A stretch of 64,000 nucleotides of DNA. It comes from Blasia pusilla. Lineage: Eukaryota; Marchantiophyta; Marchantiopsida; Blasiales. The position numbers and the translations under genes are program-made. Where the stretch lies: positions 12,586,001 through 12,650,000 of the forward strand of contig CM114274.1 of the NCBI GenBank assembly GCA_050084515.1. Reading direction: 5' to 3'. Each line of letters starts with the position of its first letter. Position 1 is the stretch's first letter. Shown one piece after another: positions 49,284 through 61,560 of this stretch. The notes beneath the pieces were generated by a model that saw only the letters and a list, made by a program, of their open reading frames with translations, did no database searches and was not told the origin of the DNA.

Positions 49284-51911
49284 CAAGCCTACAGGTACTA
49301 CTGCCAAGCTCGGATCCACCGTCCCATCTACGTTCGGAAGATGACATGGCGCACAATTGCGCACATGATCCTTCCAAACCATACCATCCCGTCCCTCCAA
49401 CGTGAGGACTCCGGTCGGTAATACCTCGCGCACACGTAGGATTGTGCACCCTGCAGTGACATCTAGCGTCGTGAGTGCCGCCTGCTGTAAATACACGTAA
49501 TCTCCAGGATGAAACCTCCTAATCCCTAGACGATAACCTCCTCCACGAATGGTCGCATACCTCAATGTATCTCTATGCTGGGCAATAGCTAAGTTCTCAA
49601 AGGCCATAGGCATAACTCTACAAAAAACTTCTGCCCTCTGAGAACATGCTTGCACCCACACATCTGGATCATCAAGATCTAACACCTCCGCCATGTCACG
49701 TTGAATCGCTACAGGTAAATCTGGCTCTCTCCCAAAGAGCAAAAAGTACAGTGAAAATGACGCCAAGGATGCCTGCCGACTAAAGCGATAACCCATAGCC
49801 AACCATGGCAACTGTAGGTCCCACTCCCTCAACTGTCCCCGCTGCAAGCCATACTTGCGCAATCCTCTCTTCACCGTCTGTACCACTCTCTCCGCCAATC
49901 CATCCGCCTCAGGATGATCCCTAGACGTGGTGCGGTGATCTATCATCGCCTGATCACACAAGGCCTAAAACTCTTCCCTGAACTCGGTACCCTGGTCAGT
50001 CAACACCTCCGCCGGTGTACCAAAGTGACTAAGCACACGATCTAGAAACGTATAAGTTGTTCCCTCGCTTGCCTTGTCTGGTAGTGCCACCAACTCTATC
50101 CACTTGGAGAAATGCTCAACCATGACCAACACGTACCTATGATGACGCCTTGTCAATGGCAAAGGTCCCGCAAAGTCTAAACTCCACCGATAACCTAAAC
50201 CCATAATCGGCAAAGGATGTAACTGCGGAGTGGGAGCATTGAAGGATGCTCGCACTCTATCACATACGATACATCTAGCCACAAATTGCTGTACCCCAGT
50301 ATGCATGCCGCGCCACCAATACTGAACCTGGAGTAAGCTGTAAGTACGCTTTACTCCGAAATGTCCCAACTCCTCATGGGCATGTCGCACTACACGTGCT
50401 CGCTGGGAAGGATGAGGTACCACTCGTATCCTACCATCTCCCCATACCCGCAAAATGTGAGTCCCCTCCCACCTGAACCTCTTGGCTCTCTATAGGATCC
50501 GATCCCGCTCCCTAGCACTCATTGTACTCGCAATGACACCAGTGCGCAAGAAGTCCACAACCTCCACGTCGTCATGGATATCACGACCACCTGTCGCCTC
50601 CTCACTAACCTCTAGATCTAAAGACTCATCATCCAACCCCACCACTGGAGTCATCACCTGTGGCTGACCTGCCATAGTCAACCAACAAAGATAGGCAGAT
50701 GCATGCCAACCGGGCACCATCTCCTCATCACTCTCTCCATGCCATCGAGCTCTTGTGTCGTCTCTCTGATTGGGACATGGGTTACGACTCAACCCATCCG
50801 CATCCTGGTTCAGCCGACCTGGCCTATGAACCACCTCAAACTCATACTCCTGTAGTAATAGAGCCCTCCTGGCAAGCTTTCCGGTAAGCTTGTCCGACTC
50901 CATCAAACACCTCAACGGCTGATGATCAGTGATAAGTGTGAAAGGGTTGCCGAATAAATAGCACCTAAAATGTGCCAGGGTCCACACTGCAGCCAAGCAC
51001 TCTCCCTCATAAGAGCTGTACTTCGCCTCTGCAATGTTGTTCGATCGACTCGCGTAAGCCACAACGAACTCCCTCTCCTCGTCATCCCTCTGAGTAAGCA
51101 CTGCTCCTAGACCCAACATGCTCCAATCCGTATGTAACTGGAATGGGCGACCCCTAACCGGTCTCTGTAAAATGGGTGAGGACGTCAACCTGTCCTTGAG
51201 CTCCTGAAATGCTTGCTCCTGATCATCTCCCCACAACCACACCTGATTAAGTCTCGTCAACAAGGTCAAAGACTTTGCGATCGCACTAAAACCCTTGACA
51301 TACCGTTGATAGAAGTTCGCCAGTCCAAGAAATGCTCGGACTCGACTCACACTTGTAGGGCGTGGAATCTGCGCAATAGCCTCTACCTTCGTCTGCTGAA
51401 CGCCTAACCCGCTCGGGTATATGGTGTGTCCCAAGTACTCAATCTGCTCCTGAAAGAATCTGCACTTGCCTAGATGTAACTTCAGTCCATGTAACTGCAA
51501 TCGTCGAAACACCTCCTCCAAGTGTCTCTCATGCTCCTCAACCGTGGAACTGAAGATAAGAATATCATCTATGTAACATCGTACAAAATCCAAGCCAGCC
51601 AGAATCCTATCCATCACTCTCTGAAACTCCGCAGGCGCGTTCTTCAACCCAAATGGTAAGAACCGCCACTGATACAAGCAATCTCTCCCAAACCGATCTA
51701 TCCCCCAGAATGTTGTGTTCTCCCTGTCCTCCAACCTGATAGGAAGCTGATGATAACGAGCACGGAGATCTAAAGTACTGAAGATCTTTGCATGCCCTAC
51801 CGCATCAAAGATCTCCTCAGGAGTAGGCATGGCATACCAATCTGACCTCGTCTGTCGGTTGATAGGACGGTAATCTCCACACATCCGCCTATCCGTCCAA
51901 TTGCCATACAT
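49140..51911 (-). pseudogene. Pol of element 2: RT, RNase H, integrase, PHD finger
   Basis: One frame, 924 codons, broken only by TAG at 50490-50492 and TAG at 49965-49967 (the latter CAG in element 1'). RT: FSTLDLRARYHQ, FGLKNAPAEF, YIDDIL (residues ~113-118 from 51911). RNase H: LHTDWS, YEGECLAAVW, ITDHQPL, DADGLSR, with the four acidic residues. Integrase zinc domain: HAHEELGHFG...CIVCDR. Catalytic core: WSLDFAGPLP, VLTDQGTEF, and HPEADGLAERV with the Glu. C-terminal GDYVYLQQ and VWKDHVRNCAP resemble the GPY/F region. The chain ends in a C4HC3 PHD finger instead of a chromodomain. Upstream, a one-base deletion relative to element 1 near 51925-51945 shifts the frame of the first RT part (51797-52216, LASDTPIFRRPYRYSNMERA). 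Confidence 0.92.
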
Positions 51912-52452
51912 ATCCTTCTTCGCCGCATGATGCGGGCGGATGCATACTCCCCATGTGATAACTCCACAAGTCCTGCCTCCAACAAGTCCTGACTCTTGCT
52001 CTGAATCAAGGCTCGTTCCATATTAGAATACCTGTAGGGTCGACGAAAGATCGGCGTATCACTAGCCAACTCAATCCGTATCCCAAGACCCTTTAGCGTA
52101 CCCAAGTCTCTCATACTGAAGGAAAAACAACTGACATGCCCACTCAGAAACCTATGAACTTGCCGCTGCTCTCCTCCTATCAACTTGAGACCTATCACAG
52201 GCTCCCAAGTCTCCATCGTGACCTCACTCGGAGAGGACGCAACCTCCGGCTTTGGTTGCTATGTAGCAACCCTAGCCACCTCAATGACCACTCCACTCGA
52301 CCTCCTACACCATGCTCCACATCCGAAAAATGAACATGTACTACTCTAGCCGCCGCACTCGTGCTCGAACGAGCGCCCCGAAGTCCATGGGTGCCTATCT
52401 CTCCTCGTCTCCCTTGACCAATGCCTCGCATGACCTCAGAGCGGTGGTCCAA

Positions 52453-53480
52453 CTAAATCGTGGAGCGTGACGGCATGGATGACACTCGCATCCGTCTCTG
52501 CTCAGCCATACCTAGGCTGACTATCCATGTGAGACAGTTGAGGTCCATCGCCTGCCCCAACACCTGTCTCTGTGATGCCTCAGTCATCCCTGGCACCGCC
52601 GTAGTACCGATAGTGAACCCCATGGCGCGCTCGCCCTCATCTGCTGTAGGCTCCTCCAATACTCCGGTCACCTCATCCCAAATCATGCCTGGCCCTCCCT
52701 GACGAAAGGCATGGGATGCTGGGAAGCTCACCAACGTAGGTAAGGGTGCCCTCAACTCCCCCACCCTATTGGCCGTGGCCAACGGTGGTCTATCATCGCG
52801 TGTCACCACCTAAGAGCGACGCCCTGAGTCCAAAATAGCATCCACCGTGAGATGTGGTGCTCTCTGGACTCCACTGTAGGCTCGACTCTACCTCTGATGG
52901 TATCAGGTTCGTCCACCATAGTCATGGACGATGGGCACGTGACCCAACTCTCGCTGCATGTAACAACACAGCCGGTCCCAACCAAGACCTCACCTGATGT
53001 ACACTCGTCATCACACGTACACGAGTATCTCCCAACAACGGCACGTTCTCCAAAATGTACGCTGGAGAACATATCTGACTCTGCTGCAAGTGTCGTACTA
53101 CTCGCAGCATCTCCCAAAACAACCCTGACCTCGGATCCTGCAATCTAAATCCTCGGCCAGCTGATGAATGACCCTGACATGGCCATCCAGCAATCACCAA
53201 ATGAATGGTGCCAACTCTCTCCAGATCCTACGCCCCCACCAAAGATATGTCGGGTGGCGTATCGAGGCCGTATCCCGTCATCGCAGATACCAACAACAAC
53301 TCAGGATACCTCTGGACCAATCTCGCCACGTGACGTAATGATACTCGCCGTGCGGTCTCATCTCTCTCCACATAAAGGTACTGATGCACCCGTATGCCCG
53401 CGTGCAATATGGCCGCCAATCCGGTGCTAATCCCTCCGAAGAGATCTAACACCCTAACACCCTCCTCTGGGCACTGCCAC
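52453..53480 (-). pseudogene. DNMT3-like cytosine-5 DNA methyltransferase in element 2
   Basis: Motif I DLFGGISTGLAA (Asp codon at 53446), a RVHQYLYVERDE segment for the cofactor pocket, motif IV AGWPCQGHS, DPRSGLFWEML, motif VI LENV, motif VIII RAHRP then LWWTN, motif IX-like PTADEGERAMGF and motif X-like RQVLGQAMDL (near 52560). The catalytic Pro-Cys-Gln and the ENV Glu are intact. Stops: TAG at 53228-53230 (CAG in element 1) and TGA at 52922-52924 (CGA in element 1). A frameshift lies before motif IX. The N-terminal part is in one frame with the protease (54277 to 53228), so the enzyme was a polyprotein domain between protease and RT. It would methylate cytosines in DNA; target context is unknown. 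Confidence 0.88.
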
Positions 53481-54277
53481 ACAACAGGTGTGGTATCTAG
53501 TGGGGTCATCGTCTCCACTCCAATAGCCCGATCGCCACGTGACTCTCGCTGCTCTGGGATAAAAACATGACTCCACGCCTGCCTCACGAGGTCGTCGGCA
53601 CTCCTCTGTAGCTCTTGAGTCGTACCCCATAATGGTGAAGAGGCACCGCTAACATGGGAAGATACACCCGCCATGGCCTGTCTCTCTGTGGGACTATCCG
53701 CTACTGGGACATCCTCCGCATGTGCGTTCTCCTCCAACAACTCTCCTGGCCAGCTAACACTACCTGTGAAAGCCGCCAACGTGGACACAGACTCGCCTCG
53801 TGATCGACCACCTCGTCCCGCAAACTGCACGGGTAACTGACTCATCCGGCCGTCACCTGACCGCCATCCTAGCCGATAAGCAACGGTCTCCTCCCACAAG
53901 TCAAGGATGAATGCTAGGGGATATAACACTGTACTCCCCACCAACATATCGTACGACTCAGCTGCTGTCGTAATCGCACGTGTGCGCACCATAACACTAT
54001 CCGTTGCATGCTCTGGCTGGACTCTGACAACAATCTCCTGTCGAGTCATATACTAAGTGGGTGATACGCCCCCAATCGAGGTGTGTATCTGGAAGGGACA
54101 AGGCTCGATGTCGGCCTTCCGTAACCCCAACGCTAAACACGCCGCCTTCCCTAACATCAAGGGTTGCGCTCCTGAATCAAGTAGGACGCGCTGCGGGTGG
54201 TATACTGTCCCCGTCGGACTAACCAAGCGAAATACTCCATCTCGGTTATCCAGTAACACTACTCCAGGTGTCACCAC
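53481..54277 (-). pseudogene. Aspartic protease domain and linker of element 2
   Basis: FRLVSPTGTVYHPQ is followed by RVLLDSGAQPLMLG with an intact catalytic DSGA, then the flap-side segment and SYDMLVGSTVLYPLAF. A TAG at 54053-54055 interrupts it (CAA in element 1). A Ser/Glu-rich linker of about 140 residues then leads into motif I of the methyltransferase without any stop. Confidence 0.78.
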
Positions 54278-56257
54278 TTTGCCGCTCTATGGCCGGTCGA
54301 GCCGGGCATATCTACCAACTCGCCGCCATGCCATGACTGTGTGGGGAACGTCCCAAGCACCGGCTCTGAGGGCAAGTCCACCACCTCCTCAACTACCTCT
54401 GAACAAGAAGCAGTCATCTCTCCACGCTCACACAATGTGGCGACCAACCGAAACACCTCAGCTGGTCCAACTCCCAACGTCGCCAACTCTAAGGCGGAAA
54501 ATAGCGGAGTCTGACTCACTCTAGTGGCCACCTCCAACACTATAGTCGACACTGACTCCACTCGAGCCGGCATAGGAGTTGTCACTCCAACTCCTCGTGA
54601 CGTCGACGTAGGTGCCTGAACTGTAGGCACCGTTGGTCGTCGAGGCACCATCGATGGTGTGTGTAGTGCCTCCAACAATGTGAACGACTGTGGAACCCTG
54701 GCGTGCCGCCCATCGGTCCCCTCTGGTGGGTCAATCTCAACTCCACCTCTCGATGGCTCGTGCCTCTTGCAAAGCACCCGAGTCACCATGTTTGCCTCAA
54801 CCAGGCTACACTACACATGAATCCCATATTGGAGAGATCTCACCGGGTCGGGGTAAGAGGTAGAGACTGAGTCACACTAGCCGCCGCAGCTCGGTGCCTT
54901 CCTAAGCCGCATCATCGTCATGGCAGCAATCCTCCGCTCCAAATGATCGATGCGTGAGAGAAGTGCGACTCTGGTGCTCTGCTCCATCTCCTCTGGCTGG
55001 TGGTGGTCCTCTACCACCACGCCCAGGAAGAACTCCCGACCTCCTCGGGGACGGCCGCCCCAGGCCCTCGGCCTACCTCGGCGTGCCCCTCGGCGAAGGT
55101 CAAAACATCTATCCCTAATGTGACCATATCTGTGGGCAATGGTCACACACCGGAGTGCCGTGGTGGGGCCATCCTCTGGGGCTCTGCGCAATCGGAGGCG
55201 CTGGTGGTCCTCTCCCATGTGGGGCGTCTCTCGCCTATGGGCCCCTCCACACGTCCAACAAGACCACATCGGTCCTCGCTGGGAAACATATGTAGGTGCG
55301 GTCGTTGCCTCATAGGCTCACGGTACCCGCCTACTCTCTAGGCACATTGGCCCGCTCCGTGAAATCTTGGTGCTCATTTGTGGGCACTGTGGGGTCACCG
55401 CCGCTCGTGGACCCATTGACTCTCGAGAAAATCCAGCGGTCACTACCGCTCCTCACTCATGTTGAGCTCAATACGCTCGAGACAACTCAAAGACCACCTT
55501 CAATGTGGGCTTTTGTGAATCAAAGACCGCATCTCGGACTCTCCTCCGTAGTTCTCGGTCCGAACCCAGACAATCTTTTGGACGACTGCGCCTCGATCAC
55601 TCCAAACGTAGCAATGATCAGCCTCCTCATGCGTGTGAAGGCTTCTCTCAGACTCTCACCCGATCATCGCTGAAAATCCTGTAGACTCTTCAGCTTGTCG
55701 GTGCGTACGCCCTAGTAGCTCTTCCCCAACTGTCGGAAGAACTCCACTGTGGGGCTGAAGCTGGGTGGCCCTCTACCACCAGAGGTCTCTGCCACATCGC
55801 CTGTCTCACTGCCCTCCTCTCCATCTAGTCTCCAGGCTGATGGTGTGGGTCTCTCTCCTCTCACAATCCCATCATATGCCTCGCGACCACTAGTAGACAC
55901 ATACCCTGGAGCCCAATACATCCTCCAAGCATCGATCTCTACTGAATATAGTGATCGAAACTCCATGTAGTCATCCATCGGAGGACCCTCCAAGTGCTGG
56001 AACAACCCTTTCCATGCCATGAAAGGGTTGAACCGTGTCGGGGTCCGTATCTCCTGGAAGTCGCACCATGTATCAAACTCCTGGATGAAATCATCTAAGT
56101 CGATGGTGCCCACTGCACCCGAGAAACGACGCATGCCCCGATGGACCATGTCCTCCATCTCCTGCCAAGTACTACTGTCTCTGTCGGTGATCTCGTCACG
56201 GACCAGTGTCGATGATGACGATCCGATCCACAGATGGATGTCGAGGTAGCTCCTCAC
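54278..56257 (-). pseudogene. Gag of element 2
   Basis: The capsid-like region starts near 56257 (MRRFSGAVGTIDLDDFIQEF, RFNPFMAWKGLFQHLEG, VEFFRQLGKSY) and is then broken by frameshifts. The nucleocapsid part at 54877-55269 shows two degraded CCHC knuckles (CWTCGGAHRRETPHM, and HRYGHIRDRCFDLRRG), followed by an Arg/Gly-rich tract and a short coiled coil (LLSRIDHLERRIAAM). A Pro/Thr/Val-rich linker (54271-54789) joins it to the protease. Confidence 0.75.
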
Positions 56258-57573
56258 TGGTAACCCCTCGATATCTCACTCCACTCCGTGTCACACCACT
56301 ACCACTGCTCGCACTACCCCGTTCTTCCAAACCCTGGAAGAACGCCGTGATGACAAACCCTCTCTCACCCGCTCAAGCACTCAGACTCACCGAGAGTCTC
56401 CCACACGCCTCACTAGCTCACCTATGCTAACGTCAATCCCGTGATGACAAACCCGGCCTCACGCACGCTCAACACTCGGGCTCACCATGAGCCTCCCAAC
56501 TGACTCACCTAACCTAGCGACACTCTCTCGGGTCATACACGCGACCCCTACTCGGCAACCGCCGTATCTCTACCAACATGATACACATGAAAAGAATCTA
56601 CACTCGTCACCATCACTGCACCCATCTAGCACCAGCTACTACCCGATACCCAGCACTCTCAATCACACACAACAAGTGCGGGAAAAGGGACTCGAATGGG
56701 TAACCTGATCACGCCCTCCAACTTGCTGCACCGTCAATATGCACTCCTCCACATGATATGACAATCTCCGCCACATAACACTCCCCTGGACCAACACGTC
56801 GATCCTCCTGTCAACATATGCGGACAACCCGTCGGCATCATGCACACTGTCCCTCCATCGTAAACTCTCGCAACCCTGTCGCGCCCCAAAACATCATGTC
56901 GCGCAAACCTCTCTGTCTATCCCCACGCGCGGTATGTAACGTGACTCACCCTGGTCGGCTCCCACTCATGTTCGGCAAATCTCAACTCACGTTCGCCTGA
57001 CTAACCTCGCCAAATCATCCCGCCAACCACGTATCGACATCGCCCGACCGACTATGGTCGGTGCTACCACGTCGGAGAGGGGGAAAGACTTGGACCGCGG
57101 CCCTATGCGGGCCCCTTGGGCCCCATAGGGCCGGGGGGGGGCCCGTTCGCGCCTGTCACGCCGCCTCTTGGCCCTCGCCGCACACCCGTCCACGCCCGTC
57201 CACGCCGCCCGTCACGCCGTCACGCGCCCTGCTGTCCGCCCACCCGTCCGCGCCCTAACCCTAAACTTCGACCTAACTCAGCCGTCTTTACTTGACAGCC
57301 CCCCGGCGGCTGCAAGACCCAAACTTGCCCTTTCCTTCTCTCTCGACACCCTTACTTGCGTACACCCGACGCCCCACCACACGCTACACTCGGCTGCTAT
57401 CCCCCAACAATCCGCACCAGCAAAATTTGAGAAAAACGGACAGCGCTTCCGCCCACGGCCTTCCGAACAGAAAAAATGACACACAACGTCACTCACACAT
57501 CTCCAGGGGCTCCCGACCAAGGCAACTCGCTTGCCTACCTGCAAACAACGAATTCCCACCAGCCTCCTGACAT
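56258..57573 (-). other. 5' leader of element 2
   Basis: No coding sequence. The Gag-proximal 450 bases match element 1. At about 57095-57142 a GC-rich block can fold on itself (GGGCCCCTTGGGCCCC, CCCTATGCGG opposite CCATAGGG). No primer-binding site for initiator Met tRNA is visible where the leader meets the 5' terminal segment. Confidence 0.6.
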
Positions 57574-58060
57574 CTTTCTCATGTAAAAATAACGAGTAGT
57601 AAAAACGGCACACCCGGCCTAAAACTCCACTCCTCAATCTACATCGGCATATCGAGCCTCGTCCACCCTGTGCTATCAAGGAATCCGGACGCTAGCATCC
57701 TAGTCCTAGCTCACACACATACAAGGGAGGTGCTCCAACGGCCCAACATGAGAAAGATGGCTTAGGAAAGCCATCTTCCTCTCTTATATAGGTTGGGAAG
57801 AGCCAAAAGGCTCTTCCCTAAAATACCCTTCCCTTGGTAACTCTTGCGCACAGGTTACGAGGGGCAGGTGACCTGGTCAACAAGTCACCCGGATGTAAAA
57901 GACCTCAACATGAAAGTCGTCAGAAACGACGTTCCTGACACAATGGACCTATCCTCAACCTCATCCGACACTGTAGAACAAAGTTACACTCAAGATAGTC
58001 CGTTGGCTCCTACGCCCTATCCACGATAGATCTCGGCCTATCGGCTACTCAGATGTGACA
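57574..58060 (-). promoter_or_regulatory. 5' terminal segment of element 2 with TATA box (U3-like)
   Basis: On the minus strand it begins TGTCACATCTGAG and matches the first ~480 bases of the unit at 30157-30764. A TATA box (TATATAAGAG, plus-strand position about 57783-57792) lies in a duplicated GGAAGAGCC/GGCTCTTCC setting. The segment stops matching near 57574; the last ~130 bases of the unit are not found between here and Gag. Confidence 0.72.
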
Positions 58061-58639
58061 CCTATAAGAAAACACAATGTGAATAAATCACCAAAATATA
58101 TACCAAATTTTAAAACAACAAAGGGACATAGTCCATCCATGTGCTCATAGTAGAACTTTGATGGAACTTGAACATTAAGATAACTCGACATACGAGAAAG
58201 CCCTACCGATACGGCTCCTCGATTATATAACCACTCGAAGAAGTAGGCCTTTTGACCTATTTTCTTATATTCTATTAATAGAAAATTTTACCTGGGGTTG
58301 CACTCTTAGATCCCTATGTCGTAATAGGATGCCCTACTCAACTCCAATTCCATTGCCACATAGATTAGTATGAAGTGCAAAGATGGTGGATCCAAAAGTA
58401 TAACTAGTAAGTTAATAATGACAATGTAAGTGGTGTGAGGGAATTTGAGGCGTTCAACTTGATGCTTGAGGATCATCAAGTTGAGTCCCTTAAGTTATCT
58501 TGTTATGTCAAAGGCAAAGAAATTTCTTTGTCTAATTATGCGGCAGGCATATCTAGCACATGCGTTTCTATGATATATGGGTGATATTGAAGATTGAGTT
58601 AAATTCAAGCTCATGTGAAATCCGAACGGCCACATTTGG

Positions 58640-61560
58640 TACTCACACAAAGTAGGAAAGCTTAATCTTGGTTTTTCAATTAAGCGTGATTATCTTAACT
58701 AGGGTTAGTTAATTAAATTAGTCTAACTCTAGACTATGGTTAAGATTAGGGTTAGGGTTGTTTGTACATAACCTATATAATTGAGAAGGGGACTACCCTC
58801 CACTCATTCTCTCATTGCAAAATTTCGTTTTCCATCGTGGTGAGTGAGTGTTAGAGAAGTTTTCCCACCAATTATGCTTCTTTAGCAATTTTCTACATGG
58901 TATTAGAGCGATAGGAGAACATCAATTGAATTTCTTGGCGTTTGAGGAGAGAAGAGAGGCAAGAGAAGGCAAAATTTCAGTTTGGGAGAAGGAAATTTTG
59001 TTCAGTGGGTGTAGATTTCATACGGAGTTGTGACGATGACAGAACTTTGGAGGCATTTTTTAGGGCTTTCCTGGTCGAATTAGCCATCTGAGTCCACATC
59101 AATCAGAATGATGAAAAATTATCATTCTAACCTTCATGTAGAGCTCGTTAAGAGGTTTCCAACTCATCCAAAATTGCTCGATTATGATATTCTGAGCTCC
59201 TACATAAGCAATTTCAGTGTAGGAAAGTGCAATTAGTGAAGAAAAATTGTGCAGTTTTCTCTCTACAGGCCAATTTTGACTAGTTCTTTCATGCAATTGA
59301 TCAATTTTGTCGTGACCCTCATGACCCAATGAGTGCCAAAGCGGAACATCGGAACACTAGCAGGCTCACGCTAAGATGGTTTGCGTGTTGGAGTGGTCTC
59401 GAAGAAGAGACAAGAGTTGAGACGCAAGCAAGGCGTCGCGTTTCATATATTGTGGTGGCGATTGAGAAACCTCGACCAAACGCGGATCAAGACTTGAGAG
59501 GAGTCAAGTCTAGAAAGTTGATGGCCAAAGGAAGTGATCCGGATTTGGAACGCCACTAGCGTTTGAGAGTTTCCGAGTGTATTTATGGCCATAACTTTTA
59601 GTGCCAAAATGTGTTTGGGACGAGAAAGGTTGCGTTGGAAAGCTTATAGAAAGCAGGTTCAGAAACACTAAAGATCTCTGCAAACTCATAAGTAGTGGCT
59701 GAGAAACAACCAAAAAACAACTGAAAGTAGAGTCGGGTTGAGGGCCACAATGAAGGGCCCGACCATCCATTTCCAAAGATGGGGGTTAGTGGAGATCCCT
59801 AGAAGTACTAGTAACGGGGGAAGGTATCCAAGAGTGCTTGGGACTCGAACCCCACTTTGGGCGCCACGGGGTGGCTCAAGGGTATGGAACGGATCGGGAG
59901 TTTGGAGTTGGGCTTGAAAACCTAAACCCTAAAACCTGAACCAAGTGTATTGAGGTGAATTTTAGAGATCCCTCTTGGATTCCAACCCGCGACTCAATTA
60001 CTTGGGTCCCGATTAGGAACTCGCACGAGGTCAGTTGAACAGTTGGGACCGCTAGGCGCGCAAATGCCATTTTAGGTTCCTGGACTAACTAGAAAGTCTA
60101 TTCCAAGTCTTGAAAGACTTGTCGTATTTGGAACGTAGGAAGTAGGGAAGGTTGAGCTTGATGAGATTCCGATTTGAGGACTCGGTGGGTTGGAAGGCCG
60201 CTTGACCCAAAGCCAGAAAAACGTGAATGCGTTTGGGTGCAGGTTGGCGATGAAAGCGTGTTCTACTGAATGTACGCTTCCGCAACACCAAGATTGACGT
60301 TCAATGAGAGTAGGCGCACGATAAATTTTGGAAAATTTAAGATTGATTTTTATTTAGGAGTGGTCTATCCTTTAATTAGAACAGTGGAGAGCGTGAAATT
60401 ATATTTTTTGTCAGTAAAATTGTTTATCATAGAATATTCCTCAACTGCAATCACATGCAAGAAGCTAGATAAGCAAAACTACAATATCATGAAGTTTTGC
60501 ATGAAAAAATCTCTCATGGATCAAGAACTATAGGAGCTTGTTACAGATGATGTGGCCAATCCAGAAGGTGACTCAATAGACTTAAATGTTCGTGCTTAGA
60601 ACAAATGCGCAAGGCAAGTAATTCAGTACATTTCAATAACGATTAGTTCGCCAATAATAGGTCACATTCAAGATGTTGATATTACGGAGGAGGCTTGGGA
60701 TACATTGGAAAAGTTGTTCCAAACATCTACAAAGACTAGAAAGCTTTAATTGAAACAGCAATTGAACGAAGTGAAGAAAGGATTGAAGAGCATCAATGAC
60801 TATGTTTTCAGTATTAGAGATATTGTTGATCAGATTATAACATTGGAGTGACAATAGAAGATGATAATCTGATTTTTTTCACTCTTTAAGGCCTTCCAAA
60901 AAATTAGAAATATCTTTTGAGACCTCTATCTCTGTAAGAAAGAAGTATCTAACCTTTCAAGAGTTAGTCCCATTATTAATCAATGAAATGATGTGCCTAG
61001 TGTAGCTCGTCTAGTCTGCAAGAGAGTGCGCTATTTGTAGGTAATGGATCAAACAAAGGCAAGGGTCGTGGTAGAAGCTTCCCTGGTCGTGGTGGATATC
61101 AAACATATGGAGGAAGAGGCGCTCAACATAACTTCACTCAATCAACTACGAATCAGTAGTAGACACAATCACAAGGTGGTGATAATGGAAACCGTTGGGG
61201 TCGAGATCAGCAGCACAAGGTCCCTGGATCTTAAAATTACTGTGGGATAAAGAATCACTATACAAAATTTTGCTTCAGATATAAGAATTGAAACCTTACA
61301 GAAACAAAACTATGTGGAGCAACAACACCAAGGGCAATATCAAGAACAACAACATTTATAAATTGAACACCTTTGGGTAATGATTCATCTTATGGGAGAA
61401 TTTCAAGAAAGACTGGACATCAGATTGGTACATCGACTTTGGTGCATCAAATCACATGATCTCACAAGCTAAATGGTTAAGTAGTATGGAGCTAGTGAAA
61501 GATCCTACAATAGTGCTCACAAGAGATGACACTCCATCAACTTTTACTCATGTGCTCCCC
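58640..61560 (+). mobile_element. Decayed Copia-type retrotransposon
   Basis: An initiator-Met-type primer-binding site, TGGTATTAGAGCG, lies at 58898-58910 just after an LTR-like end (TTCTACA). Gag remnants at 60423-60860 read KKLDKQNYNIMKFCMKKSLM and TLEKLFQTSTKTRKL (UBN2-type Gag). A broken zinc knuckle (YCG..NHYTKFC-like, spread over frames) is near 61236-61275. A protease start WYIDFGASNHMI follows at about 61430-61470. RT, integrase and a 3' LTR are not seen. The left LTR border is uncertain, and the 1.4 kb between primer site and Gag is unrecognised. A GGTTCGAGTCCC box on the minus strand near 59860 hints at an inserted tRNA-derived SINE, without more support. Confidence 0.68.

Larger units (their letters stand above)
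48935..58060 (-). mobile_element. Ty3/Gypsy retrotransposon, element 2: Gag-PR-DNMT-RT-RH-INT-PHD
   Basis: A 9.1-kb insertion, read right to left. It begins TGTCACATC at 58060, ends GCGCACGACA at 48935, and is flanked by CCTA on both sides (48931-48934 and 58061-58064). Order: promoter-bearing 5' segment (57574-58060), leader, Gag (54278-56257), aspartic protease, DNMT3-like methyltransferase, RT, RNase H, integrase, PHD finger (to 49140), polypurine tract near 49067-49073, and a 132-base 3' segment. The two terminal segments are not repeats of each other; together they make one unit like that at 30157-30764. A TATA box lies in the 5' segment (TATATAAGAG on the minus strand, near 57785). Pol is almost open, but stops and frameshifts elsewhere make the copy inactive. 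Confidence 0.9.
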
